From Parastagonospora avenae f. sp. tritici 18332-5 (lineage: Eukaryota; Ascomycota; Dothideomycetes; Pleosporales; Phaeosphaeriaceae), in contig JAFJTR010000051.1 of the NCBI GenBank assembly GCA_022559985.1, positions 124,001-188,000 on the forward strand: a stretch of 64,000 bases of DNA, read 5' to 3'. The translations under genes were made by a program, and so were the position numbers. Positions 55,045 to 64,000 of this stretch are shown one piece after another. Below the pieces are notes generated by a model. The model was not told the DNA's origin and did no database searches. It saw only the letters and a list, made by a program, of their open reading frames with translations. How positions within the stretch are numbered: position 1 is the stretch's first letter; each line of letters begins with the position of its first letter.

Positions 55045-56217
55045 CTAGAATCTCTCTCTTGGACCAGCTCCGTGGTTTTCAAACAGATCCTCCAGATATG
55101 CGCTCGGTGCTCGGCCACCAGCTACGGCCGTCCCGCCTGGAGCGTTGAGCGACAGATGGCTCGCGCTGTCAAGGTTGCCATGGCCGTATACGCCGCTGCT
55201 GGTGTCCCGTGGTTGACCGAGGGTTGCAGAACTGTTGCGGTTGTACATTGACACTCCGTCTCGTGATTGAGGCGGGCGGGCATATGATCCCCGCGCTCCC
55301 ATCGATGGCGAGTCAGGTGGTGAGACGGCAGATCGGTGGCTGAAGCGGTTCCCAGGCATGGCCAAATTGTTTGCGGAAAGATTTTGCTGGCCCCCAACGT
55401 AAGTGGTCGGCGAGCCTTGAGCAGGTGCAGCGTTGCCAGTCGCGTAGTAGCCTGCGGGGAGGTAGGTTGACGAGCGGTTGTTCGAGTTTTGCACACCAGC
55501 CGCACCGCCTGCTGTTGGAGAGAAGAAGAGCGAAGAGGCCGATTTGCCAGGGGCTTCGACGACAGTTGTTCGTTTCGAGGCTTTCGAGGTGCCGATAGGG
55601 GCGGCGTTCAAGTGGTCGAGAGACATGGTCGAGTTGGCGCCCACAACGTTGTACATTCCCCGCTTCTTCCCTGGCACTGCTGACATTGCCTTCAAGTCAG
55701 ACATGTTCTGAGTCCTCGCGGCGCGCTCCACGGAGCGATGTAGGGACCAGGCTACGAGCCCACGCCATGCGAGCACCGCAGCCGCGAAGAAGGCAAGAAT
55801 CGCGCCGACGCAGATAAAGACGGTGCCATCGGGAAGATCAGACTTTTGCATGAAGGCAGCTCCCGCTGTGTCCGGAACCTTCATGTCGGGGATACCAACA
55901 CCGGCGAGGGTCGGGAGTGCGGATAGCCTGACGCCATTGCCAGGCTGGGTAACAGTTGGGAAATCGCTGTTGGAGGTCTGGCTTGCAGCGGCACTACTGG
56001 GCGGTGCTGCCGATGTCTCTGGAGCTGCAGAGGATGTCGCCGGCGCGCTTGATTCCGGGGGCGCGCTCGACGCTGCGTCTGACGGGGCACTTGGTGCAGC
56101 GGTCGACAGGGTCGGCAACCCGTTCCCGCCGTTATTGTTGTTGTTGTTGTTGCCTTGCGCAAGAATGGTAGGCGCGATGGCGAACAGCAGCCCCACGAGG
56201 CTTACTGAGGGGCGCAT
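55045..56217 (-). CDS. Csi2-like single-pass membrane protein
   Basis: Single exon, 390 residues, type I membrane layout. A signal peptide (residues 1-20, ending ILAQ) is followed by a run of seven Asn and a Ser/Ala/Pro-rich, probably O-glycosylated ectodomain. A short conserved block (SDLPDGTVFICVG) leads into one membrane helix (residues 131-153), then AWSLHRSVERAARTQ and a basic, Ser/Asn-rich cytoplasmic tail. The PDGTVFI/helix/AWSLHRSV block resembles the fungal Csi2/YNL058c group, linked to chitin synthesis and cell-wall or vacuolar membrane function. The assignment rests on that block only. It is divergent from FCF1. Confidence 0.8.
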   Translation of the reverse strand: MRPSVSLVGLLFAIAPTILAQGNNNNNNNGGNGLPTLSTAAPSAPSDAASSAPPESSAPATSSAAPETSAAPPSSAAASQTSNSDFPTVTQPGNGVRLSALPTLAGVGIPDMKVPDTAGAAFMQKSDLPDGTVFICVGAILAFFAAAVLAWRGLVAWSLHRSVERAARTQNMSDLKAMSAVPGKKRGMYNVVGANSTMSLDHLNAAPIGTSKASKRTTVVEAPGKSASSLFFSPTAGGAAGVQNSNNRSSTYLPAGYYATGNAAPAQGSPTTYVGGQQNLSANNLAMPGNRFSHRSAVSPPDSPSMGARGSYARPPQSRDGVSMYNRNSSATLGQPRDTSSGVYGHGNLDSASHLSLNAPGGTAVAGGRAPSAYLEDLFENHGAGPRERF

Positions 56218-56917
56218 GTTGAAGGTTGTTGTGAAGGAAAGTCGGACCGAGCGGTCGTGGTACAGTGAGATGAGGTCGACGGGAGTAGGGATAAAGGGTT
56301 GTCCGCGAAATAGGGATCGGAGGCTAGCGGCGCGAGGAGATGAAGGAAAAGACGACTGGAGCAGGCAGGACGGGATCGTGGAGTGAAACGAGTGACAAAC
56401 ACCTCGGAGGTGGGGAGTAGGCTGCGTGAAGCAGGTTGTGGGTGAGAAGACGGGGCTCCAGGGGGGCGCAGTGCTCAGCGAGGGTCTGCTGGGCGACGAA
56501 GTTTGAGCGCCGGGCTGGCGTGCGGCAAGATGGCCCGCCTAAAGCAGCGATTGGAATGCCGAGTTTGGCGACCAGGGGATCAATAGTGGTAATACCGGAA
56601 ACAATGCGACAGACACCTTGCGATTACTGAAGCATGTGCATCGTGAAACAGAAAGACGGTCCAGGATTCATACAGAACCACAACAAGGCCCCGTCACTCG
56701 ATATGCAGGTGCACTCAATGCTGTCAGTTCCTGCCGCATGTGGCCTTCCCTGATCTATTCCTGGCCGCGCGCGCCACTCGTTTCTCCGTGCTAGTCTCTG
56801 CTCGGTCCCGGTTCGCTCTGACTCCGATCGAACTCTTGGCATTGGAGCGCTCCACCAAAAAGTTTAAGGTTCACTATCGATACTGGCACATCGCATTGAC
56901 ACCACCACGCTGCCATC
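56218..56917. other. shared upstream region of Csi2-like gene and FCF1
   Basis: This 700-base region lies between divergent start codons. Short open frames only. No confident motif. Confidence 0.4.
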
Positions 56918-57675
56918 ATGGGTGTCCAGAAGAAGACGCGCAAGTTTGCGCAAGTGAAGAGGGTCATTGGTAGGGCGGCATGCTGCTATTGATATCATTC
57001 ACAGCTAACCACCACAGGCCAACGCGATGCTCGACTGTATGCGACGATGCGCCCGCCCACGAACAAACTGTCACGCTGACGCAGTAAACAGAAAGAAGAA
57101 CCAGATGGCCGGCGAGATCGAAGCCGAGAAGAAGAAGCAAGAATCCCAAGCCAAGCGAGAGATGTACGTCTGCAGTCCACCATCCACAACCTCACAGCGC
57201 CAGCAACGAAGAACTAACACCCTCCAGCCCACAAGTCTCCTCCGCCCTCTTCTTCCAAGCCAACACTGCCCTCGGGCCCCCTTACTCCGTCCTCGTCGAC
57301 ACAAATTTCCTCTCGCACACCGTCCACGCCAAGCTCGAGCTGGACAAGGCCCTCATGGACCTGCTCTACGCAAAAGCCACGCCCATCATAACCACCTGCG
57401 TCATGGCCGAGCTGGAGAAACTCGGCCCCAAGTACCGAATTGCGCTGCGCATTGCGCGTGACGAGCGCTGGGAGCGCCTCAAGTGCGACCACAAGGGCAC
57501 GTATGCCGACGACTGTATCGTGGAGCGCGTAATGAAGCATCGCATCTATCTGGTGGCGACGAATGATAGGGATTTGAAGAGGCGGATTCGCAAGATTCCC
57601 GGTGTGCCGATTGTTAGTGTTGCGAAGGGCAAATACGTTATTGAGAGGTTACCAGACGCGCCTGATAGCCGATGA
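56918..57675 (+). CDS. FCF1: rRNA-processing PIN-domain protein Fcf1
   Basis: Nucleolar component of the small-subunit processome, needed for early cleavages that yield 18S rRNA. Exons are 56918-56969, 57018-57036, 57092-57163 and 57228-57675, giving 196 residues. The start MGVQKKTRKFAQVKRVIGQR is assembled across intron 1; the second exon is only 19 nt. The conserved block PQVSSALFFQANTALGPPY leads into the PIN domain (VLVDTNFLSHTV, CVMAELEKLG, DDCIVERVMKH, VATNDRDLKRRIRKIPGVP). The acidic PIN residues are present, although Fcf1 is generally thought to be inactive or weak as a nuclease. Length is normal for the family. In intron 2 I use the acceptor AAACAG at 57091, because the nearer GCAG (ending 57084) would break the frame. 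Confidence 0.94.
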
Positions 57676-57864
57676 GCAGTGCAGAGGATGAGACACAATT
57701 TTCATGCATAGCGAGGCGTTCCGGCTGGGGAAAATTTGGCATAGATCTAGGTTAGCTTGATCTAAAGTTACATGTATCAAAATGGGCTATGCTTAGACAC
57801 ATGATGTCGTAATGCATTGTCATTTATTCGTACACCGTGATCGCTCGAAATTCGTTATCTAGTT

Positions 57865-60272
57865 CTACAAGCCGCTCAAACCGTCAAGCAGAGCAGTCAA
57901 TCCTCCAACACCCATCAAAACACCTGCAGCCTTGCTCTTATTGTGGCTCCTCTTCTTCGAATCTGTAGAGTATCTGCTCCTCGACTTTGACCTGCGCCTC
58001 CGCCTATCCTTTCCACTATCTGAATCCGACGTGGTGAAATCATCATCATACCTCGACTTGGCCTTCGGTTTCAGATACGTCTGTCTCAGTGGTGACTGTG
58101 GTACTTGCAAGTTATGCGGCTGAAAATATGGCGGCACGGCTGGGTTGTTGAATGATGCATTTGGTGGGTATCCGTGTGGGGAGTTGTACATCTGTCCCGA
58201 ATACGGAGCTTGCTGTACATGAGGCGAGTACGCTCCATGTGGCACGGAGCCTGAGTAGTTCCCATTTGGCATGGGAATGTGTAAATTTGATGCGTGTGGG
58301 TTGGGTCCATGTTGATACCCAGGGCCTGGCATCGACAACGAGCGATCCATCGGAGGCAGTGGTGGAATGCGCATCGAATTTGTGTTCCGTCCGGGTTGTG
58401 GATGAGTTTTACTAGGCAAGGGAGTGCGGTCGCGATCCATGTCGTTTGCGCGACTGACCTTCACTGGTGGTGGAGGCGGTCGATTAAATGATGAACGCCT
58501 GACCTGAGGAGCCGGAGATGGAGGCTTCTTTTGTCGGTACATCTCCACTGTGCGTTCGACAAGCTGCTTGACCTGCTCGAATTGTAAAGGCCGTTCAATA
58601 CAGAAGCACGTCTCAAACTTGGTGCGTCTCCCATCTTCCTTGTCCTTCTGAACCTGTGTCACGCGATACCCAGCTTCTTGAATTGCTTCTTTGCACACCC
58701 AGCTCGCCATGATTTCGGTCCAGCTATTCCTCTCCTGGAATGCAGCTGAGGGAGACTGGTCGTTGTTGGATTCCACAATTTTACCATCAATATACTTCCA
58801 GTAATGCTTTCGTGTACATAGTTGCCAAGGAATCTCCAGATCTATATCCTCGTCTTCCTCCTGCGCTTCTATTGCGGCTGCAGCTTCGACTGGTAAGCTA
58901 GTTATACTCGATTGTGGCGAATTATTCTCTTCGGTAGATCCAGCCAGGCTATGTCGTGAAGTTCGAGGAGATGCAGCTGGTGATAATGGAGCCGTTGGTC
59001 CGTACTTGGTGTCTCGTACTGGGCGAGGGAAGTTGTCGGGCTCGCTGAACAATGGCTGTGTCGTTTTAGAACTTGTACCAGCAAGATTATGCCGCTGCTC
59101 GTGGTCCTCCTCCTCATCCGATTCCACCATTGGCTGTTGTGATTCTCTCTGTTGATTCCGGGTCTGTTGCTCAGCCTCTCTCAAGCGAGCCTCAAGCTGC
59201 GGTAGGCATGTCCATCTCTCCAGCATGCGATCAATATGTGATGGACTACTGTTGTGGATGTTCGATACCCATTGCGACGGGTTAGATGCCGACTTGTCTA
59301 GGCTTACAAGTTGTCGATCTTGATATCGATAAAGGGTGGTCGGATTGGGTGTGTCTTCTTGTTTGGCAGCGACAAGACTTAACGAGCTGTCTGTCTCCAT
59401 CAATAATAGAGAGGCTGCTGACGAGAGATGTTCATAGGTACTCGACGCAGTCAAAATAAAGATCTGCTGTTCCGTCACAAGGGTTTCAAGTTGCAGCCGC
59501 TCATTAGTCACAGCCCTCTCCGCTTGCTGTGGCGATATTGTTGGGCGGTACCTGTCACGATGTTAGAATTCAATGTTGACGATAATCAGAGCACTTCAGT
59601 CTGAGCACTGGGACATCGGAAATACGAGACAATGGAGTGGAACATACTTGGACCAAATTATACTCTGTGCTGTGAACAGAGTCTGGAGAAGAACCGAAAG
59701 AGTGGCTCTCAGCGCTTCCAGATGGGAGACGAGGTATACGAGCCTCGTCGCTTGGGGAGAGTCTGAGTGTCCGAGCCCATGATCGTGTGATTTTGCTTCC
59801 GATTTGCCGTAATGCTCCTCGAATAAGATGGCAGAGAATGATTCGATCTCGGACGATATGGTACGAGACTGATCAATCAAATCTCCCAGAGTTTCGATGG
59901 CCTGTATGTCTTGTCAGCCAAAGTCATGGATTAATGTGTCGTTATGGAAAATGGACAAGAGCCCAAACAACGTCCAATCAAGGTGAAAATTTTGGGACAG
60001 CAGCACAGAGAGCTAGTAGGCATGGAGAGTGTGGCGGTGCATTGCATGGAATCGAAATGTCGACATACCTCAGAAGACGGCAAACGATCGTCCTCCTTGA
60101 TGATCGTCCCGATCTGCTTCAGCGTTGAAGCAAAATTATTGATTGTGCTTGCTGCCTTGATGAGGTCCCTCGCAGCCTCGTTATGTGACGAGGCAGCGAC
60201 TCGGTATAATTGAAGGGAAATGCCGGAGCTCCGTGCCACTGCTGGCAATATGGCTTCGAGTACTGCCATCAT
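57865..60272 (-). CDS. large disordered protein with Fungal_N-like N terminus
   Basis: Exons are 60272-60069, 59901-59648 and 59551-57865, giving 714 residues. The first 200 residues are helical (MAVLEAILPAVARSSGISLQ, RDLIKAASTINNFASTLKQI, LIDQSRTISSEIESFSAILF) and resemble the Fungal_N domain found at the start of fungal STAND/NLR-type and related proteins. No NACHT, NB-ARC or repeat domain follows. Instead there is an acidic linker, a conserved-looking core (IPWQLCTRKHYWKYIDGKIV, EIMASWVCKEAIQEAGYRVT), a Pro/Tyr/Asn-rich stretch and an Arg/Ser-rich end (RRRRRSKSRSR) with a short hydrophobic C terminus (AAGVLMGVGGLTALLDGLSG). The first intron is 167 nt. Function unknown. Confidence 0.75.
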
Positions 60273-61322
60273 TTTCGCGTACCAGATCTCAGGATAGCAT
60301 TGAGGAAGGATTGAAGTGGAGATATGGGGAAATTACCCGAAAAGTATCGAAATCTACCATGTGTGTTCTACTGCCGATGTGAGGTCATGGCGCATTCCAT
60401 GCAGGGGCAACGTCGACCGGGACCCCAGAAGCGGAGATCGTCACGCTACGATTGGGTAAACCCAGGAGTCAGCATGCAGCGAAGCGAACTGTTTGTCGTC
60501 TAGGTTGAACGGTAGGCTCGGCGAAGTTGCTCGGATGCAGGTGGCAGGTACGGGTGAGGCGGTGCTGCAATGTTGCAATGAACCAATGTATCTGATCAAA
60601 CTCTGCGCCAGCTCGTCCTTCGTTGCCTGACAACTACCCGCTTCGTCAATAGTTGAACAGGAACATTGAACGTGCTGCTGCTACGTTCAGAGTGTCTCTT
60701 CTGGAGCTAGCGATCGTTGTCATGAAGATTCCATGCGAGGGTCCATTGTGGCGGGCTAAGGAGGGCGCCAATGGTGTGGCACACATGACGCCGGGTATTG
60801 CGGACGAAGTTGGCCACCTGATGGTGTTGAGGCTCAAGCTGACCAGCCCACAGCGCTTTGTTAGGTAAATCAGCCTAGGGCAGTGCTCGTATGGCGTGCG
60901 ATGCCAGAGGTCCGGTGAGGAATTAAAGTCTGAGGGAGAAGGTGTAATAATCTCCCCGAATCGCTGGCGCCGGAGCTGATTGTGTTCAAATACAGTCATG
61001 GGCACATCTAACTGCGGAGACTGGATGAGCGTATCATGGTTTGAGTATGTTTGTTGGTGTTGGAAGTGTGCGACGCGAGATCCGGTGGCCAAGAACAGAT
61101 ACCGGACGATTTGGGCAGCGACCACCCTACTGGGAAATGCACAGATGATCTAGGCAACCGCATCAAATGCTTTGGGTAGATAGATGAGATGTTCATGTAT
61201 GCTTTGTAATGGTACAGCGAAGCTCGCCATGTAAGGACACCCAACACCATGCAATGCAAACCCCGCCATCCCTGGTCGTCTTATACACATAAGCCTACAT
61301 GCAATGTACAGCAATGCTCTAC
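60273..61322. other. intergenic
   Basis: This 1.05-kb gap separates the Fungal_N-like gene's start and the mitoribosomal gene's end. Open frames of up to about 160 codons lack ATG starts or recognisable features. Confidence 0.4.
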
Positions 61323-62318
61323 TCAGAACTGCCATTTCTGTTGGGTCTGCATAGTCGCGTTTTGCCGGACCCAGTTCCAGTCAATCCTGTCCCACCACGC
61401 CTCGAGGTACTGCCTCTTCCCCCTCACGCCATAGTCCTGCAACCAAGCATGCTCCCAAGTGTTCACGCAGAGTAGCGGTACCACATCGACACCCCCAAGC
61501 GGCTTCTTCGGCTGCAAGTTCTGTTTGGCCGCGGAGCCAAATGCGCCCACCGTGTTCAGTGCCTGGTACGAGTCGGCGTTGTGTGTGTTCAGGTCATGTG
61601 ACTGCCGCCTGTAGTGCGCGCCGGCCAGTGGTGATCCAGCAAGATATGTGGGGAGTATTCTGAGGCTGCCCAGCTGCGCGTCGTTGGTCTGCACCAGCCA
61701 GACGAAGCCGGGGCCGAACATGGCCTCTGCCGTCGCCAAAAAGGTCTCGCGCAGAGTCTCGAGAGACGAGAAGTGGTTCCGTATCAGGTTCTCGAGCTCC
61801 GTCGACGGCTTTGATTGGGTCTCGGAGTTCGGATTGATGCCGCGGAAGAAGAAGTGGTTGTTGAAGGCCATGCTGGCGATATTGAAGGCGTATGCTCGGG
61901 TGGGGTCGCGTGCGAACTCGATGACGAGTGACTTTGCTTCCATGTTCTCGTACGGTGTGCCTTTTTGCAGCCCAGTCAGTTTCTGGCGGGCATGTGACCT
62001 GGCATGATGCCAATTGGAGCGAACGGCATACCTGCGGTGGACTCGTTCAACTCGTCGATCATGTACTTCTGGTACTCTGTATACGCCGTCTTGAAGCCCT
62101 TGGGCGTGAACAACCCCGGCACGCCATTGGTCTGCATCTCGACATGCTTGTCCAGCGTCGGCACCGTGTATTCAGTGCGCACGAACGACGGTGTTTTCTA
62201 CACACACGTCAGTATCTCCTAGAACCCATTGTGCGGCCTCGACTGCAGCGCATACCCTCGAAGCACTCGCTAGGGACTGGACAGCACCGGGCCGCCTGGC
62301 CATACAACGCAGAATCAT
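61323..62318 (-). CDS. mitochondrial small-ribosomal-subunit protein of the iron superoxide dismutase fold (mS42/mS43 type)
   Basis: Exons are 62318-62256, 62197-62032 and 61960-61323, giving 288 residues. An Arg-rich mitochondrial start (MILRCMARRPGAVQSLASAS) precedes YTVPTLDKHVEMQTNGVPGL, which mimics the SOD N-terminal helix. The core (MAFNNHFFFRGI, ETLRETFLATAEAMFGPGFV) and the C-terminal CVNTWEHAWLQDYGVRGKRQ follow the SOD fold. The metal-ligand Asp of real SODs (DVWEHAY) is Asn here, so dismutase activity is unlikely; fungal mitoribosomes contain two such proteins, related to yeast Rsm26 and Mrp1. Which of the two this is cannot be settled by eye. Intron joins give SASR/KTPSFVRTEY and STAG/TPYENMEAKS. 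An in-frame upstream ATG (about 62387) would hide the presequence, so I prefer 62318. Confidence 0.88.
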
Positions 62319-62892
62319 GGTGTCGGTGTGCTGAATAAGGAAGCTTCGGAAATGGCTGTCGTCGGCTTGTCGTTTCCCCAAGCTCATCTTTTTTCCTGGG
62401 GCTCGATACACGCTAATGAGGCCAGCCAATCACCACGTGCACCCAGCCGCCTACATCGTGTTTCACTGTTTCACCCACTCGACGCTCGCGACTGCTGAGC
62501 CACAGAAACCGAAGAGTCATCTGCCACTGTTACGCCGCTAGCCAACTTGCACAGCTTCCATACAGCTGCTGTCGTCCACTCGGCGCCTCCAGTACTCTAT
62601 TTGCAGCTCCTGGGCGACGAGAAGAATCCACGCGGTAGGGTCCGAAGAGCCCGAACACACGATGGAGCACGTCGCTCGTGGTCGTCGGGTGTCTTTTCGT
62701 GTCTGAATATAGAGGTTACATGCGCCCATAGTTTCCCACGGTTTGTTTCTCTTGGACTTCGTTTGTTTCGCTACTTGTCTATTTCGTCATTTCAGCACAT
62801 TCTCTGCTCTTCATAGAATTCCCTTATAGTCCTTGCCGAATCCATCCAGTACTACTCCAGCTGCGACGTCTACTACTACACACAACATCGCC
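62319..62892. other. shared upstream region
   Basis: This 574-base region lies between the divergent mitoribosomal and cysteine-rich membrane protein genes. No gene is seen. Confidence 0.4.
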
Positions 62893-64000
62893 ATGATTCC
62901 TTCATCAGTCTTTTCGCGCCTTTCCCGGATATCCATACTTTTCCTCGCAACCTCAGTACAAGCATCGCACGTCTTCCTCCGACAAGCTCCAACATGCGGT
63001 GGAAAACCAGACCTACAGCAGTGCGGAACCGGCTTCCCATCTGACTTTTGCTGCCCTACAGGCACCAGTTGCATGTCCCTCAACAGTGCAGACGTTCAAT
63101 CAGTCATCTGCTGTCCGACCGGCTCGGATTGTGGCATCATCCAGACCATTACTTGCGATGTCAGCCAGCTCAATGCTACGCAGCATCCTGAGAACCAGTT
63201 GCATCTCTCGGAAACCGACGGATTGACTCTCCCCACATGTGGCAGTACCTGCTGCCCACTCGGCTACAAGTGCCAGAGCAACATGTGCTTCAAGGAAACG
63301 GCATCACCATCGTCGTCGTCCACAACCACACTCCCTACACCCTCTGCCACAAACCCAGCTTCAGCCTCCCAGAGCTCTTCTTGTCCGGCAGCGCCTGTGC
63401 AGATGGATGCTGGCTTCAATGGTTCTTCTTTTGCAGCAGGCTTCTTTCCAGGCCTCCTCATCGGCGCACTTGGTACCATAGGCCTCATGTGGGCTATGAA
63501 GAAGCGTCGCGAATCTCACAAAAAAGAGCGCTTCTCTGGCGACTTCGGGCATGTTGCTCGTCAGATCAGCGATCCGATATATGATCCGCAACACGCCGCT
63601 CGCACAGACTTCATGCGCCGCGGCTCTCGGTCCGCGCAACCCTCTCCAAACTCAACAGCAGACCTCGTCTACAACGATAAGAGCAACGGTCAGCTCGTTC
63701 ACGGCCTCACACCACGCATCAAGAGTATGTGGGATCGCACGCCGAAGCTCAACTTTGGCTTCAATTCCGGCCTTCCGTCTAATCCTGCACCACCACCACC
63801 CCCAGCCATTCGCGCCGGCAACAGCCAAGACCCATACACTACACCTCGGCACACGCCTCGCCGCAAGCACAGGTCGCATAGAAGTACTCGATCACATCAT
63901 CGACCCGAGGCTGCAAGAACAGAGTCGACGGAAACAATCGACGTGCTCATGCCAGCGCCGAGCTTCCTTGAGCCACCTAAAGCACACGGCATGCGTGAAA
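62893..64000 (+). CDS. cysteine-rich single-pass membrane protein (3' end outside window)
   Basis: The frame opens at ATG 62893 and has no stop before the window ends, giving at least 369 residues. Residues 1-24 are a signal peptide (ISILFLATSVQA). The ectodomain (about 25-135) has repeated cysteine modules: CGGKPDLQQC, CCPTGTSC, CCPTGSDC and CGSTCCPLGYKC. A Ser/Thr-rich stalk follows, then one membrane helix at about 180-202 (AAGFFPGLLIGALGTIGLMW), stop-transfer KKRR, and a long basic, Pro/Ser/His-rich cytoplasmic tail (PPPPPAIRAGNS, RKHRSHRSTRSHH). This is a receptor- or wall-sensor-like layout. Proteins with CCPxG-type modules and a single helix are common in filamentous ascomycetes, mostly without known function. 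No intron is needed in the part seen. Confidence 0.8.
   Translation, partial: MIPSSVFSRLSRISILFLATSVQASHVFLRQAPTCGGKPDLQQCGTGFPSDFCCPTGTSCMSLNSADVQSVICCPTGSDCGIIQTITCDVSQLNATQHPENQLHLSETDGLTLPTCGSTCCPLGYKCQSNMCFKETASPSSSSTTTLPTPSATNPASASQSSSCPAAPVQMDAGFNGSSFAAGFFPGLLIGALGTIGLMWAMKKRRESHKKERFSGDFGHVARQISDPIYDPQHAARTDFMRRGSRSAQPSPNSTADLVYNDKSNGQLVHGLTPRIKSMWDRTPKLNFGFNSGLPSNPAPPPPPAIRAGNSQDPYTTPRHTPRRKHRSHRSTRSHHRPEAARTESTETIDVLMPAPSFLEPPKAHGMRE

Overview
The window is a stretch of nuclear chromosome from a filamentous ascomycete (Pezizomycotina). Class Dothideomycetes is my best guess from the gene families, but the sequence alone does not prove it. Evidence: many genes carry short introns (mostly 46-75 nt) with fungal GTAAGT/GTATGT donors, CTAAC/CTGAC branch sites and CAG/TAG acceptors. 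There are no operons, and the gene families are fungal (PalF, CSC1, Csi2-like protein, fungal long-form HIS1, hsp30-type HSP20). Genes lie on both strands, and most are single-copy housekeeping or cell-biology genes. I found no mobile element, CRISPR array, rRNA or tRNA gene, and no biosynthetic gene cluster. Splice sites below were placed by reading the sequence and keeping protein frames continuous; none is backed by transcripts.

Left part (1-23 kb): a RING-finger E3 ligase, eIF3 subunit j, mevalonate kinase (ERG12), the telomerase-inhibitor/ribosome-biogenesis protein PXR1, a small coiled-coil protein, the arrestin PalF (ambient-pH signalling), the meiotic AAA ATPase PCH2, a CSC1-type cation channel, and an F-box gene interrupted by two in-frame TAG codons. 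PCH2 and the channel gene are divergent across a short region that holds 14 perfect copies of a TGTGAG repeat.

Middle part (23-47 kb): a 5.2-kb stretch with no supportable gene, a Gfo/Idh/MocA dehydrogenase, an ankyrin-repeat protein with a previously hidden last exon, a THOC5-like protein, a 1,495-residue SHPRH/IRC20-type SNF2-RING protein, and a divergent pair formed by a dehydroshikimate-dehydratase-like TIM barrel and DAHP synthase. That pair may tie entry into the shikimate pathway to diversion out of it, but this is inference.

Right part (47-64 kb): a disordered hypothetical protein, an HSP20 with heat-shock elements and a possible mitochondrial presequence, ATP phosphoribosyltransferase (HIS1) with a Gcn4/CPC1-type site upstream, a Csi2-like membrane protein, the 18S rRNA maturation factor FCF1, a protein with a Fungal_N-like start, a mitoribosomal protein of the iron SOD fold (mS42/mS43 type), and a cysteine-rich single-pass membrane protein that runs off the right edge.

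No dramatic new system stands out. The points most worth a second look are the interrupted F-box gene, the splice-donor-like repeat array, several terminal exons that simple ORF reading misses, the shikimate gene pair, and the cysteine-rich membrane protein.
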